Shown here piece by piece: positions 35,773-44,500 of a stretch of DNA of 60,665 nucleotides. Under the pieces are notes generated by a model that was given only the letters and a program-made list of their open reading frames with translations, was not told where the DNA came from and made no database searches. Both the position numbers and the translations under genes were made by a program. The number at the start of each line of letters is the position of its first letter. Within the stretch, counting starts at the first letter, position 1. Origin of the DNA: Capsulimonadaceae bacterium (GTDB lineage: Bacteria > Armatimonadota > Armatimonadia > Armatimonadales > Capsulimonadaceae); contig JARLGU010000044.1 of assembly GCA_031292625.1 (NCBI GenBank), positions 1-60,665 of the forward strand. The letters run 5' to 3'.

Positions 35773-36366
35773 CTATTTCAGCGGCTCGCCCCATTTGCCC
35801 TGGAACGCAAGTTCGCGAAGGGGCTTGCGGGTCCGAGGCGCCGTTTCGAGACTGCGATATTCTTCGGGCAGCGACGTGACCTCGCCGGGGTATCCGACAG
35901 CCAGAAGGGTAATCGGCTTGAACGTATCAGGCAGGGCGATGACTTCACGCAGAGAATCCGAGTAGAACGTCCCGATTTGTCGCAGCGTCAAGCCTTCGGC
36001 GATTGCCTGTACGGTCAGGTGCGCAACGGATCCGCCGGTATCGTAGCTAGCGTAGGGATTCGGCGACCCGTCGGCATCCCATGCCGTATTGACCACCACA
36101 ACGATGAAGAGGGCCGCATTCGCCGCCCATCCTGCGTTGTGGGGCAGCAGGGTGCTGACGATCCCCTCGAAGACATCCGTTTGCTCGCGCGGCGCCACGA
36201 CGAAACGCCATGGCTGATTGTTGCGCGCCGACGGCGCCCAGCGGGCCGCTTCAAGCAGCCGGTGGATTTTGTCGGTCTCGACAGGAGTTGTCGCAAAAGC
36301 CCGAGAGCTTTTACGACTTCGCAGCATTTCGAAAATAGCGCCGCCGGTCTGGGTTACGTCAGTCAT
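35773..36366 (-). CDS. Nitroreductase family protein
   Basis: A flavin-dependent oxidoreductase of about 197 residues: FEMLRSRKSSRAF, LLEAARWAPSARNNQPWRFVV (FMN-phosphate binding region), and the C-terminal LLAVGYPGE. The physiological substrate cannot be told; such proteins reduce nitro compounds, quinones or flavins with NAD(P)H. The frame opens at 36399, but MTDVTQTGG (36366) fits the family start better; GAGAGG precedes it with very short spacing, so the start is uncertain. It lies after the ABC operon on the same strand with about 118 bases between. Confidence 0.9.
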   Translation of the reverse strand: MTDVTQTGGAIFEMLRSRKSSRAFATTPVETDKIHRLLEAARWAPSARNNQPWRFVVAPREQTDVFEGIVSTLLPHNAGWAANAALFIVVVVNTAWDADGSPNPYASYDTGGSVAHLTVQAIAEGLTLRQIGTFYSDSLREVIALPDTFKPITLLAVGYPGEVTSLPEEYRSLETAPRTRKPLRELAFQGKWGEPLK

Positions 36367-36471
36367 TCCATACCTCTCAATCACTCGTACGGAGCGCATC
36401 GGCCGCTCTAAGAACGCAGTTCAAGAAAGCCATATTGTGTGAGCAATAGGGGGACGAAAGGCCTGGCAACC

Positions 36472-36489
36472 TAAGCGAGCTCGCTTAGT
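36472..36489. repeat. Perfect 18-bp palindrome at the end of the ABC operon
   Basis: CTAAGCGAG is followed directly by CTCGCTTAG, covering the stop codon of the ATPase gene (36485). There is no loop or T-run, so it is not a classic terminator; a protein-binding site or chance are alternatives. Confidence 0.5.
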
Positions 36490-37228
36490 GCCCTTCCTGT
36501 CCGGCCATACCGCCCAGCTGAATGTCGAGGTCCGCGCGGTTTTCGATTTTATCGATTTTGCCGTCGCGAATCCAGATGATACGATCGGAGACGTCGAGCA
36601 TTTTGTAGTCGTGAGTCGCCGAGATGACGGTTACGCCGGACTCCTTGTTGAGCCTGCGGAGAAGCTCGATGATCTCTGTTCCCGTCTTGGAGTCAAGGTT
36701 GCCGGTCGGCTCGTCAGCGAGGATGATGCTCGGGTTGTTTGCGAGGGCTCGAGCGATCGCGACGCGCTGTTGCTGGCCTCCGGAAAGCTCGGACGGTTTG
36801 TGATGCAGGCGGTGTCCGAGACCGACAAGCTCAAGCAACTCGATGCCGCGATCAGTTCCCTCGTCGCTGTTCATACCCGCAAAGATGGTTGGGAGGCGTA
36901 CATTCTCAAGAGCGGTCATAACCGTAATCAGGTTGAACGTCTGGAAAATATAGCCAATCGTGTGGCAGCGAAGGAAGGCAAGTTCATTGGAGTCGAGCTG
37001 CGCCATGTCGACATCGTTGATGAAGACGCTGCCGCTGTCCGGCTTATCCAGACCACCGATCGCGTTGAACAGGGTGGACTTGCCGCTTCCCGACGGCCCC
37101 ATGATCGAGATATACTCGCCTCGTTTAATATCGACGCTGACGCCATTGAGCGCTCTCAGGACCTCTTGGCCCATCTTGAACTCCTTCATGACATCTTTCG
37201 TTCGGACAATGTATTCGGTAGCGGCCAT
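36485..37228 (-). CDS. ABC transporter ATPase, LolD/MacB type
   Basis: A 247-residue ATPase with every expected motif: Walker [11 protein letters not shown]-loop FQTFNLI, signature LSGGQQQR, Walker [14 protein letters not shown], and H-loop SATHD. It belongs to the family that partners FtsX-type permeases (LolD, MacB, FtsE), mechanotransmission rather than substrate translocation through the membrane. AGAGGAG precedes the ATG. It directly follows the small FtsX permease (15 bases) and is the last gene of the six-gene operon that begins with the giant M28-like/FtsX protein. It is the only ATPase there and would have to serve both permeases. Confidence 0.95.
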   Translation of the reverse strand: MAATEYIVRTKDVMKEFKMGQEVLRALNGVSVDIKRGEYISIMGPSGSGKSTLFNAIGGLDKPDSGSVFINDVDMAQLDSNELAFLRCHTIGYIFQTFNLITVMTALENVRLPTIFAGMNSDEGTDRGIELLELVGLGHRLHHKPSELSGGQQQRVAIARALANNPSIILADEPTGNLDSKTGTEIIELLRRLNKESGVTVISATHDYKMLDVSDRIIWIRDGKIDKIENRADLDIQLGGMAGQEGH

Positions 37229-37243
37229 GGAAAAATGCTCCTC

Positions 37244-37873
37244 TCAAACCTCTGTGCGCAACGCCGCGGCGGCAGGCATTGCAGCGGCCCGCTCGGCGGG
37301 CGCGATTGTGGCGATCAGCGTGATCAAAATACCGACGAGTACGCAGCCTCCGGCAAGTTCCGCCGAGTGCGTCGCGCCAACGCTCGCAAACGCTGGACCG
37401 AAGCCGATAGCGCACGCCTTCTGAAATACGGCGCCAACATATCCGAGGAACCAGCCGCCGACCGACGCAGCGCTTCCAACGAATACCGCTTCGACGACGA
37501 AAAGTGAAACGACGAAGCCGTCCGGCGCTCCGAGACACTTCATGGTTCCAATCTCGCGAAACCGCTCGGTGACCGACATCAACATCGAATTGACGATGCC
37601 GACGGTACTGACGAGCAGCGACATGACGACGAGCCAGATCATGCGCGCACGCTGGTCAGCGGTCGCGGCGCCCGACGAGATCAGGTTCGTGGACACATAC
37701 GCAAGAAAGGCGATGCCCAGAATGATGCCCGACGCAGTGACCATCGAGCGCCAAAAGCGAATCTTAAGGCCGTTGATCGCGATCTTCACCACCGTGCTGA
37801 ACGGCAGCCTGATCCGGCTGATGCCCGCGCTTTCGTGCGATGTCTGAACTTGGTCGATATTTGCGGGTGGCAT
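37244..37873 (-). CDS. Minimal FtsX-family permease without periplasmic domain
   Basis: A 209-residue protein with four membrane helices. The first (MVTASGIILGIAFLAYVST) follows the amphipathic ININGLKIRFWRS-type segment of MacB/LolC proteins. The usual periplasmic domain between helices 1 and 2 is reduced to about 15 residues. The FtsX core follows: GIVNSMLMSVTERFREIGTMKCLGA (coupling helix) and APAERAAAMPAAAALRTEV at the end. It looks like half of a LolCE-type pair whose partner is the giant FtsX protein. AAGGG four bases ahead of the ATG supports the start, which makes it overlap the PqqD-like gene by 110 bases in another frame. Confidence 0.85.
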   Translation of the reverse strand: MPPANIDQVQTSHESAGISRIRLPFSTVVKIAINGLKIRFWRSMVTASGIILGIAFLAYVSTNLISSGAATADQRARMIWLVVMSLLVSTVGIVNSMLMSVTERFREIGTMKCLGAPDGFVVSLFVVEAVFVGSAASVGGWFLGYVGAVFQKACAIGFGPAFASVGATHSAELAGGCVLVGILITLIATIAPAERAAAMPAAAALRTEV

Positions 37874-38354
37874 AGAACCCTTTATTTCCTTTCGCTCTCT
37901 CGGTCTTCCGAGGATCGGCGCCCTTATTAATCTCTTCCGATTGCTCCGGCGGCACTCCGACGAGCCGCTTGCCCTGCAACGTATTGAGAAACGCCAGGAC
38001 GGAAACTTCGGCCTGACGCTGCGTCAGCTTGTATTCCTTCGCAATCTGGTTCGCGATTGACGCGACGGTGTGCGCACCGTCGCACAGCTCCCAAACCAGC
38101 GACGAGAGCTCATCGGTCATCTCAATCCGTCGCTCGGTCGGGATTTGAAATATCTTCCCGATCAACTTGTCCCACCGCTTGTACGGATGGTGCGCGAGAG
38201 TCACGACCACCAGGCCAGTTTCCGCCGAACGCTCCCACTTGACGCGCGGGTTCCGGATCGGCCGGAGAACGAGAACCTGCTGCGGCCTTGGCCGCTTGCC
38301 GCTCCCGAAAAACGGGATCGACTGCCGGGCGCGATCTATCAGTCTAGCCAGCAT
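37764..38354 (-). CDS. PqqD-like protein
   Basis: A 196-residue protein with a PqqD-type winged domain at about residues 75-140: MTDELSSLVWELCDGAHTV, ASIANQIAKEYKLT, LNTLQGKRLVGV. PqqD domains bind leader peptides (RiPP recognition elements) for modifying enzymes or transporters. No radical SAM or other peptide-modifying enzyme is near. The last 50 or so residues are charged and low in complexity, and the final third overlaps the start of the small permease gene by 110 bases, so the C-terminus may be dispensable. It also overlaps the upstream 323-residue gene by 11 bases. A peptide-recognition role is inference. Confidence 0.82.
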   Translation of the reverse strand: MLARLIDRARQSIPFFGSGKRPRPQQVLVLRPIRNPRVKWERSAETGLVVVTLAHHPYKRWDKLIGKIFQIPTERRIEMTDELSSLVWELCDGAHTVASIANQIAKEYKLTQRQAEVSVLAFLNTLQGKRLVGVPPEQSEEINKGADPRKTERAKGNKGFYATRKYRPSSDIARKRGHQPDQAAVQHGGEDRDQRP

Positions 38355-39315
38355 GGCACCGCGTCCTATCCGCTATGTCGCGTACCAGCGCCTGCTGGCT
38401 ACTGCGCGAAAAGGTCTGCACGAGATACGCCTTGTTGCTCTCGGGACATTCCCAGAGCAGCGCATCATAATAGGTCGCCGGCATTCGGAACCGGATGAGA
38501 TCGCGAAGGCCGTCCGACAGCCAGTATATAATGCCCCCGCGACGTCCGGTCATGCGCAATGCCGAATGGCCCGCGACTTCATCCTCAATCTTCTCGTAGT
38601 CCACGTTCGCCAGACTGCTGCCTGCCTTGACCGCAAACCACTCATCAAGGTACTGGCCCTTTAGCTGAACATTCGCCAAGCTCCACTGCTCGATCGAAAG
38701 CGTCTCCTCGGCCTTCTCTTGCCGGAACGAAAGCTGCAGGTAGATGTTCATCACCTGCTGACCGCTGAGCGTGTACGTCGCCGGCGCAGACGTTTCCAGA
38801 CCATACAACGCCCAAGATCGCCAGCCGATCTCCGTTCCATGGCAGCCGATCGAATCCAGAATCTGCGTCGCGTGTTCCAAGAATCTCGGTCCACCTCGAC
38901 CGTAAACCTGAACGATTACCACTCGGCCGCAGGTTGCGCAGTACCAAATCCTCCCACTCGCAGCGCTTCCTGCTTTCCAACGAAACGCGAGTTGAGCCGG
39001 TCGCTCCTGTGCGACGTTTTCAACACACTCACCGCTCCACGTCTCAGCGGTCGTTTTCTCCCGCTTCGCCGTCTTCTCAACAGCCGCAAGCAACTCTTTG
39101 AGCCGCTGCCCGATCTGCTGAGCATTCGGCGTCTTCTTCTGCTGCAGCCAACGGACTTCCAGGCCGATCGGGACCGTTTTCGAGTCCGCGCGAGCCGAGT
39201 CCAGCCGCATGCTGCCGGAGCGAGCATCGCCGCCAAATCCCGTCAGCGACCAGTCGGCCGGAACGCTGATCGAAATCCCCTGCCAACCGATCACCTGACT
39301 CGCGTCCTCGACCAC
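38344..39315 (-). CDS. Uncharacterised protein of two similar halves
   Basis: I do not recognise this 323-residue protein. The N-terminal half opens with IGWQGISISVPADWSLTGFG and the second half, about residue 183, with IGWRSWALYGLETSAPATYT. Both continue with a 'Mxx-xxLxL' strand and end in a hydrophobic segment, so it looks like a tandem duplication of a PsbP/Mog1-like alpha-beta domain. There is no signal peptide or membrane helix. It contains a CATCG motif. The start is GTG at 39315 with AAGGAAG nine bases upstream. It overlaps the PqqD-like gene by 11 bases and is clearly part of the operon. Confidence 0.8.
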   Translation of the reverse strand: MVEDASQVIGWQGISISVPADWSLTGFGGDARSGSMRLDSARADSKTVPIGLEVRWLQQKKTPNAQQIGQRLKELLAAVEKTAKREKTTAETWSGECVENVAQERPAQLAFRWKAGSAASGRIWYCATCGRVVIVQVYGRGGPRFLEHATQILDSIGCHGTEIGWRSWALYGLETSAPATYTLSGQQVMNIYLQLSFRQEKAEETLSIEQWSLANVQLKGQYLDEWFAVKAGSSLANVDYEKIEDEVAGHSALRMTGRRGGIIYWLSDGLRDLIRFRMPATYYDALLWECPESNKAYLVQTFSRSSQQALVRDIADRTRCHAG

Positions 39316-39449
39316 TTAACCAAACTTCCTTAAACTCCTCCCATGCCGGCCTTCGTAAGACTCAGGGCATGAGCCCGCCCGTTGGGAGGAAAGGGCTCCC
39401 GGGCTTATCGAGCCTGTCGAAATGCCGAGGGGAAGGTGTCTATTCTTCC

Positions 39450-41498
39450 CTAGAACGGCAGATAGTTAATCGTCTTGGCAATCAATGCCAACGCAATTCC
39501 AAACATGGCGACAAGCCCCGTGCCGCACGCAAAGCCCGCGATTACGACCGGCGCGTACATTTGCCACCGCTCGCGGCCAAGGCGCTTCGCGAAATAGTAC
39601 CGGCTCAACATTGCCCCGATAAACGTCGGGACCGTGTTATGCGGAATATTATTGATGCCGCCCATGAAGCCGTAATAGAACAGAAGCGGCCACTTCAGCA
39701 GTACCGTGATGAAGTAGAGCACCAGTCCAAACAGGCCGCCATAGGCAATAAGCGAAGGCTTCAAAGCCTTGAGGACCCAAGCGCCCTTGCCGCCGACCGC
39801 GTTGATCTGCGTCCAAATCGACGACTGCACGGCGCTCAGAGGCCACATCTTCTGCGCGAAGGGGAACTGGGCCGACGGGATATCCGTCGTGTGCCACAAG
39901 AAGCCCCAGTACAGGAAGGACGTAATTAGGATCAAGGGCAGCATCAGCAACTCAAGCTTGACGATACTCGTGAACTTGGTTCCGGTCAGTTCGATTTCGC
40001 GGAACTTCTGGGCCTGACCGCCGTAGTCGTTCAGCGGCAAAGGAGCGAACCAGATGTCGGGATGCGAATAGCCGCTCTTCAAAACAACAGCCTGATTCAA
40101 GAACGGGAACGTCACGGGCGAGCCCGTCAAACCGACCATACGAGCGGAAATGTACGAGTTCAACGGCGTCCACACCAAGCCGTAGAAGATAATGATGAAG
40201 ATCGGGAATTCCGGCACGAGCTTATGGTTGAGCATCACGTAGAAACACGTCGCACACAACCACGCGCCAATTGCCGCGATCCACGGGAAGTCGCCGCGCG
40301 CCTTGTTGATCGTCGTCAGCGATGCACGTTGGAACTTCTCGGTCGACTTGTTACTGAAAAACAACGCCTTCGCAACGGACGCAAGTCCAACCGCCGCAAT
40401 CGCCAGCTGAATGCCTATTCCAAAGCTCATCCAGAAATCGAAGTTCAACGCAATCTGCGTCGGAATGGTTGTCGAACCTGGACGCCAATCGGGGAAGAAC
40501 CCATGCGCATGCAGGATTGGATTTCCAATCACCTGGAACATGATCGAAGAGATAATCGCTCCCAGCACAATCTGGAACGGCAGGATGAAGCCCATCATCA
40601 GGACGCCAAGATCCGGGTTGTAGCCGACAAGCGCCGTCGGCATGCTACGCTCCGTGGACGGCACGAGGTCGATGAAGGGGATCGGGAACAGCGTCACGGG
40701 CTTTGCCATCACGACGCCTGTAAAGATCGGAATCGCCAGATAGAAGAAGCCCCAAACGAGGCCGATAATCGATCCGACCGAGAAGATCCGCCAGCGCCAG
40801 GACTCTTCCTTGGTGTTCGCTTCCGAAAGAGCGGTCGCACCGGATGCGGCAATCGGCGCCATTGGAAACGGAAGGCGCTCGACGTCGGATGTAATCCGGA
40901 AAAGGATAAAGCCGAGCCCCATCCATTTCATGCGGTCGAAGATCTGATTGCAGATCAGGATGACGACCGGGAGAGCCCATGCCGAATCAAAGAACAGCCG
41001 ATGGATATAGGCGTTGGAACCAAGCGGCGGAGCAATCCATCCTCTCGTCGTCAAATACGGCGCGACGTTGGCCATTGCCGGCGCTTGCATCAGGTATTGG
41101 AGGGCGATAAACGATCCAAACGGTCCGCCGGATATGCCTGGCAAGCCCGCCGAAAAGCCCGTATAGGTCAGCGCGCCCGCCATGTAGTAGATGCAGTAGA
41201 TTTCCTGCTTCTTCAGCGGCATGAACGAACGACGCGCCACCTCGGAAAACAGGACGATCGTGACCCACTGGGACGCTTGTCCGAGCGATGCGCCCGCGAC
41301 GAGGCCGAGGTAGATCGCGCCTGGCATCATGATCAGGCCGACGAAAAAGGCGCCGGCAACGACCTTCCAACTGAAGCCGTCCTCAAACTGAATGCCGCCG
41401 TCATTGGAAGCGCCTTCCGCGCGCTCCCGGGCGGTCTCGATATCATCGAGCTTGCCGCCCGGACCGCCGGGTTTCGTTACTGCTGCATCGATAGCCAA
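39450..41498 (-). CDS. OPT-like polytopic membrane protein
   Basis: A membrane protein of about 682 residues with some 14-16 hydrophobic helices. The order resembles the oligopeptide transporter (OPT) superfamily: GLIMMPGAIYLGLVAGASLG, YYMAGALTYTGFSAGLPG, FPMAPIAASGATALSEA and a late FMGGINNIPHNTVPTFIGAML. DUF6784/DUF6785-type proteins are an alternative name. The cytoplasmic N-terminus is about 50 residues. A TTG at 41498 with AAGGAG eight bases upstream is the best start; the frame extends to a TTG at 41525. It lies between the giant M28-like/FtsX gene and the uncharacterised/PqqD-like genes, which suggests a linked role in peptide or lipid handling. Substrate unknown. Confidence 0.78.
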   Translation of the reverse strand: MAIDAAVTKPGGPGGKLDDIETARERAEGASNDGGIQFEDGFSWKVVAGAFFVGLIMMPGAIYLGLVAGASLGQASQWVTIVLFSEVARRSFMPLKKQEIYCIYYMAGALTYTGFSAGLPGISGGPFGSFIALQYLMQAPAMANVAPYLTTRGWIAPPLGSNAYIHRLFFDSAWALPVVILICNQIFDRMKWMGLGFILFRITSDVERLPFPMAPIAASGATALSEANTKEESWRWRIFSVGSIIGLVWGFFYLAIPIFTGVVMAKPVTLFPIPFIDLVPSTERSMPTALVGYNPDLGVLMMGFILPFQIVLGAIISSIMFQVIGNPILHAHGFFPDWRPGSTTIPTQIALNFDFWMSFGIGIQLAIAAVGLASVAKALFFSNKSTEKFQRASLTTINKARGDFPWIAAIGAWLCATCFYVMLNHKLVPEFPIFIIIFYGLVWTPLNSYISARMVGLTGSPVTFPFLNQAVVLKSGYSHPDIWFAPLPLNDYGGQAQKFREIELTGTKFTSIVKLELLMLPLILITSFLYWGFLWHTTDIPSAQFPFAQKMWPLSAVQSSIWTQINAVGGKGAWVLKALKPSLIAYGGLFGLVLYFITVLLKWPLLFYYGFMGGINNIPHNTVPTFIGAMLSRYYFAKRLGRERWQMYAPVVIAGFACGTGLVAMFGIALALIAKTINYLPF

Positions 41499-41566
41499 TC
41501 GTCTAACTCCTTGGCGCGCATCCAAAATAGCTCATGGGGAACGGCGCGCCTGATGATAAGATCGTA

Positions 41567-44500
41567 CTACAGTGCCGGGGCCAACTCCGACGCCTGTCCG
41601 GCGCCATCCGCGCTGTGAGTTGCCGAGAAATAGCGCTCGCGCTGCTCAGCGGAGAGCGTGCGCCAGATCAAGAACTGCCTTCGCACCACGTTCAGGAACC
41701 GGCGATTCACGCGCTTCCAGTTGGAGACGTCGCCTGAAAGCCGATGAAGATCGATCCGCACCTCGAAGACGTCTTCGAGAGCTGTCGGAACGGTCTGCAG
41801 GTTGATGGTCTGCGAGACGCCAAGGTCAAACGGCGCGAGCCAGACCCTGGCCTTCAGCTCCCACTTTTCGCCAAACTCGCTCTGGCATGTGGAAACCTCA
41901 ACATCCTGAACAAGGAAGTCGCCGACGCTCTGCTCGACATACGACTGCAGCCACTCCGCTAGGTAGCCGTTGATACCCACTGCCTGGTTCCCCGTAATCG
42001 CGAACGGCAGCGAAATGCTCCACTCGTCGCCGTCAGGCTCAGGAAGCCTCCATACGCGGTCTACGGCCGGGGTTGCAACTTCAGACGCCTTGCGCGCCGG
42101 ATAGAGCGTGGAAAGCAGGACGACAGCGCCGACGGATGCGGTTGCCAGCATTGCGGAGGTCGACGAGAAGTTCAGGTACAACCCCGGCAGAATGCCGAAC
42201 GTCGTAATGATCTTGGAGAGACCCTGGCCGATCAAATAACCGGACACCGCGCCGATTACCGCATATACCAGCGACTCCGCGATAAAGAGCATGGCGATGT
42301 TGCCCGGAGTGAGTCCGATACTTGAGAAGATCGCAATTTCCTTGACGCGCTCGAAGACTGAGCCCAGCATCGTATTGAGAACGATCAGCGCGGCGATCAG
42401 CAACGGGACGACGACCGTGCCCATGTCCTTGCCGGCGGTCGAGTTGATAGCCGAGAAGCGGTAGTTCTTGTCGAGACCGGCGTACAGGTTCAGGTCGAGC
42501 CGCGGCATCAAATCCATGAGCTCTTTTTCCGCCAAGACGGGGCTCTTGAAGTTGACCGCCACCGACTCGAGCTTGCCGCCGATATTCATCAGCGTCTCGT
42601 ACGGTACGTAGATCACCTGCTGCGGATCGATATGCAGATACTCCTGGAAGCCGGCCTGATCGCCGCCGGAGCCATTGGCATTGGCGGACGCGGATGCTTG
42701 CGTGGCCTGGAAATCCGCCGGGCTGAGCGGCTCGTTGTCCAAGTCCTTCGTATCCTTGAGCTTGGAGCCGTCGATGATGCCAATCACTAAATAGTCTTGA
42801 CCGCTAAATGTCACCGATGCCTTGCCGACATCTTCCGTGGTCAGTCCCAACGATGTCGCAAGACCATCCGGCAGGATCGTCGTATAGACATCCCCCGGCT
42901 GGAACCAACGGCCGGCAATCAGATCCTCTTGCGGATGCGTAATCGTCGCCTCGGTCGGCTGAAAGCCCGTGACGCCCTTGATGTCAAGCACCTTGTCGCC
43001 GCTCTTCACCGTGGTTGCCTGGAACCAGGCGCGCGCGGCAACTGGGTAGGCGCTGCCGAACTTGTCGCGAAGCAGCGTATAAGCAGGCGCTTGCAGAGGA
43101 TCCCAGTTCGCCGTACGAAGCAGAATGCCATGGTAGCGCGTCGATCCCGGCGCGGCGACCTTGTTGTAGCGGATCGCGTTGACGATGGACGTGAACGACA
43201 GGACGGTGAACGTCAGCAAAACAAGAGTGATGCACGTCAACACCGTACGCGCTTTGCGACGCCGCATGTTTGAGATGCCCAGGGAGAAGGCGGCAAAAGC
43301 GACGCCCGCCGTTCCGACATCGATCTTGTGGACGCCAGTCGTCGCCTTGTTGATCTGCTGCATCTGGTCCTCGAACTTGCCCCAGACCATCAGCGAAACC
43401 AAAAGCGAGAGGGCCATCATAATGAAGGCGATCAGGACGATGCCCGGATTGATCGTGATGTCGAACGCCGGGTGTATCTGAGAGAAGACCATGAAGATAA
43501 CGAGGAAGATCCCCATTACCCACATCAACTGTTTCTTCAGATCCGGAGCGGCCACAAAGAGGCGCTCAATGAAGAACGCAAACGGGATCATCAAGAACAG
43601 GTAAAACAGAACGCCCTGGACGACGTCGGCCGCCGTCTGCTGAGCGCGCGGATAAACGCGGGATTCCAGGCCCCACGCAGAGCGCGAGTCCGAATCAAAC
43701 GACGCATACTGTAGGTTGTCGAGTTCCTGCTTGGCGCGCGTGAGCAGCTCGCCAGCCTTGTTATGGATCGCGTCCATCTCGTGATCTACGATGCGGTACT
43801 TGCGAAGCTGGCGAATGCGGAAGTCGTCCAGCGTCCACATGTCGCTCGCGACGCGCATCGGCGTGTCGGTTACGACGCCGTCTACGACGAAGTTCGGCGG
43901 ATTGAACGGATCCTTGGGGTTGGCGACATTGTAGCCATAACCTTCGGCAGCGGCACGGATCTTATCCTTGCCGCCCTCGAGCATCGTGCGCGAATTGAGC
44001 AACAAGAAGCGGGTGGCGACTGGGCCAGAACTCATCAGCACCTTGATGCGCGTGTTCAAATCCGTAAAGAGAACGGCAACGTCTTCGACGTAACTTGACT
44101 GAACCGACTGCGTCGACAACGCATAGCCGTACTGGCGCGGGACACCGTTGGTTGCGCCGTCGATGATCTGAATGCCGGTAAGGGTCATCAGGTTCGACTG
44201 GTCTACCAGGTCGAACACGGTAGTCGGAATACACTTGAAGACAATCACCTGGACGCTATTCGTAACGCCCGTCATGCTCAGTTCAACAGGATACTGCGTC
44301 GCGCCGTTAGGACCGAGGTCGGGAGCAAAGTCGATCTGCCCTCGGGTCGTCGGCGTCGTGGCGTGCAAAACGTCATCAGGCGTCGGCAGTCCGTCGCTAA
44401 TCCGGTACGCATCGACATGGAACTGATTGCCGCCAACTAGGCTTCCAAACCCTCCGGCATTTGCCGTTAGGAGCGGCAGTCCGACAAAGTGGAACTTGGT

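Noticed and set aside
36472-36489. Terminator at the end of the ABC operon
   Set aside because: The palindrome has no loop and no T-run on either strand.
38344-38354. RiPP biosynthetic cluster around the PqqD-like gene
   Set aside because: No radical SAM enzyme, cyclodehydratase, lanthipeptide synthetase or obvious precursor peptide is visible; only the PqqD-like fold points that way.
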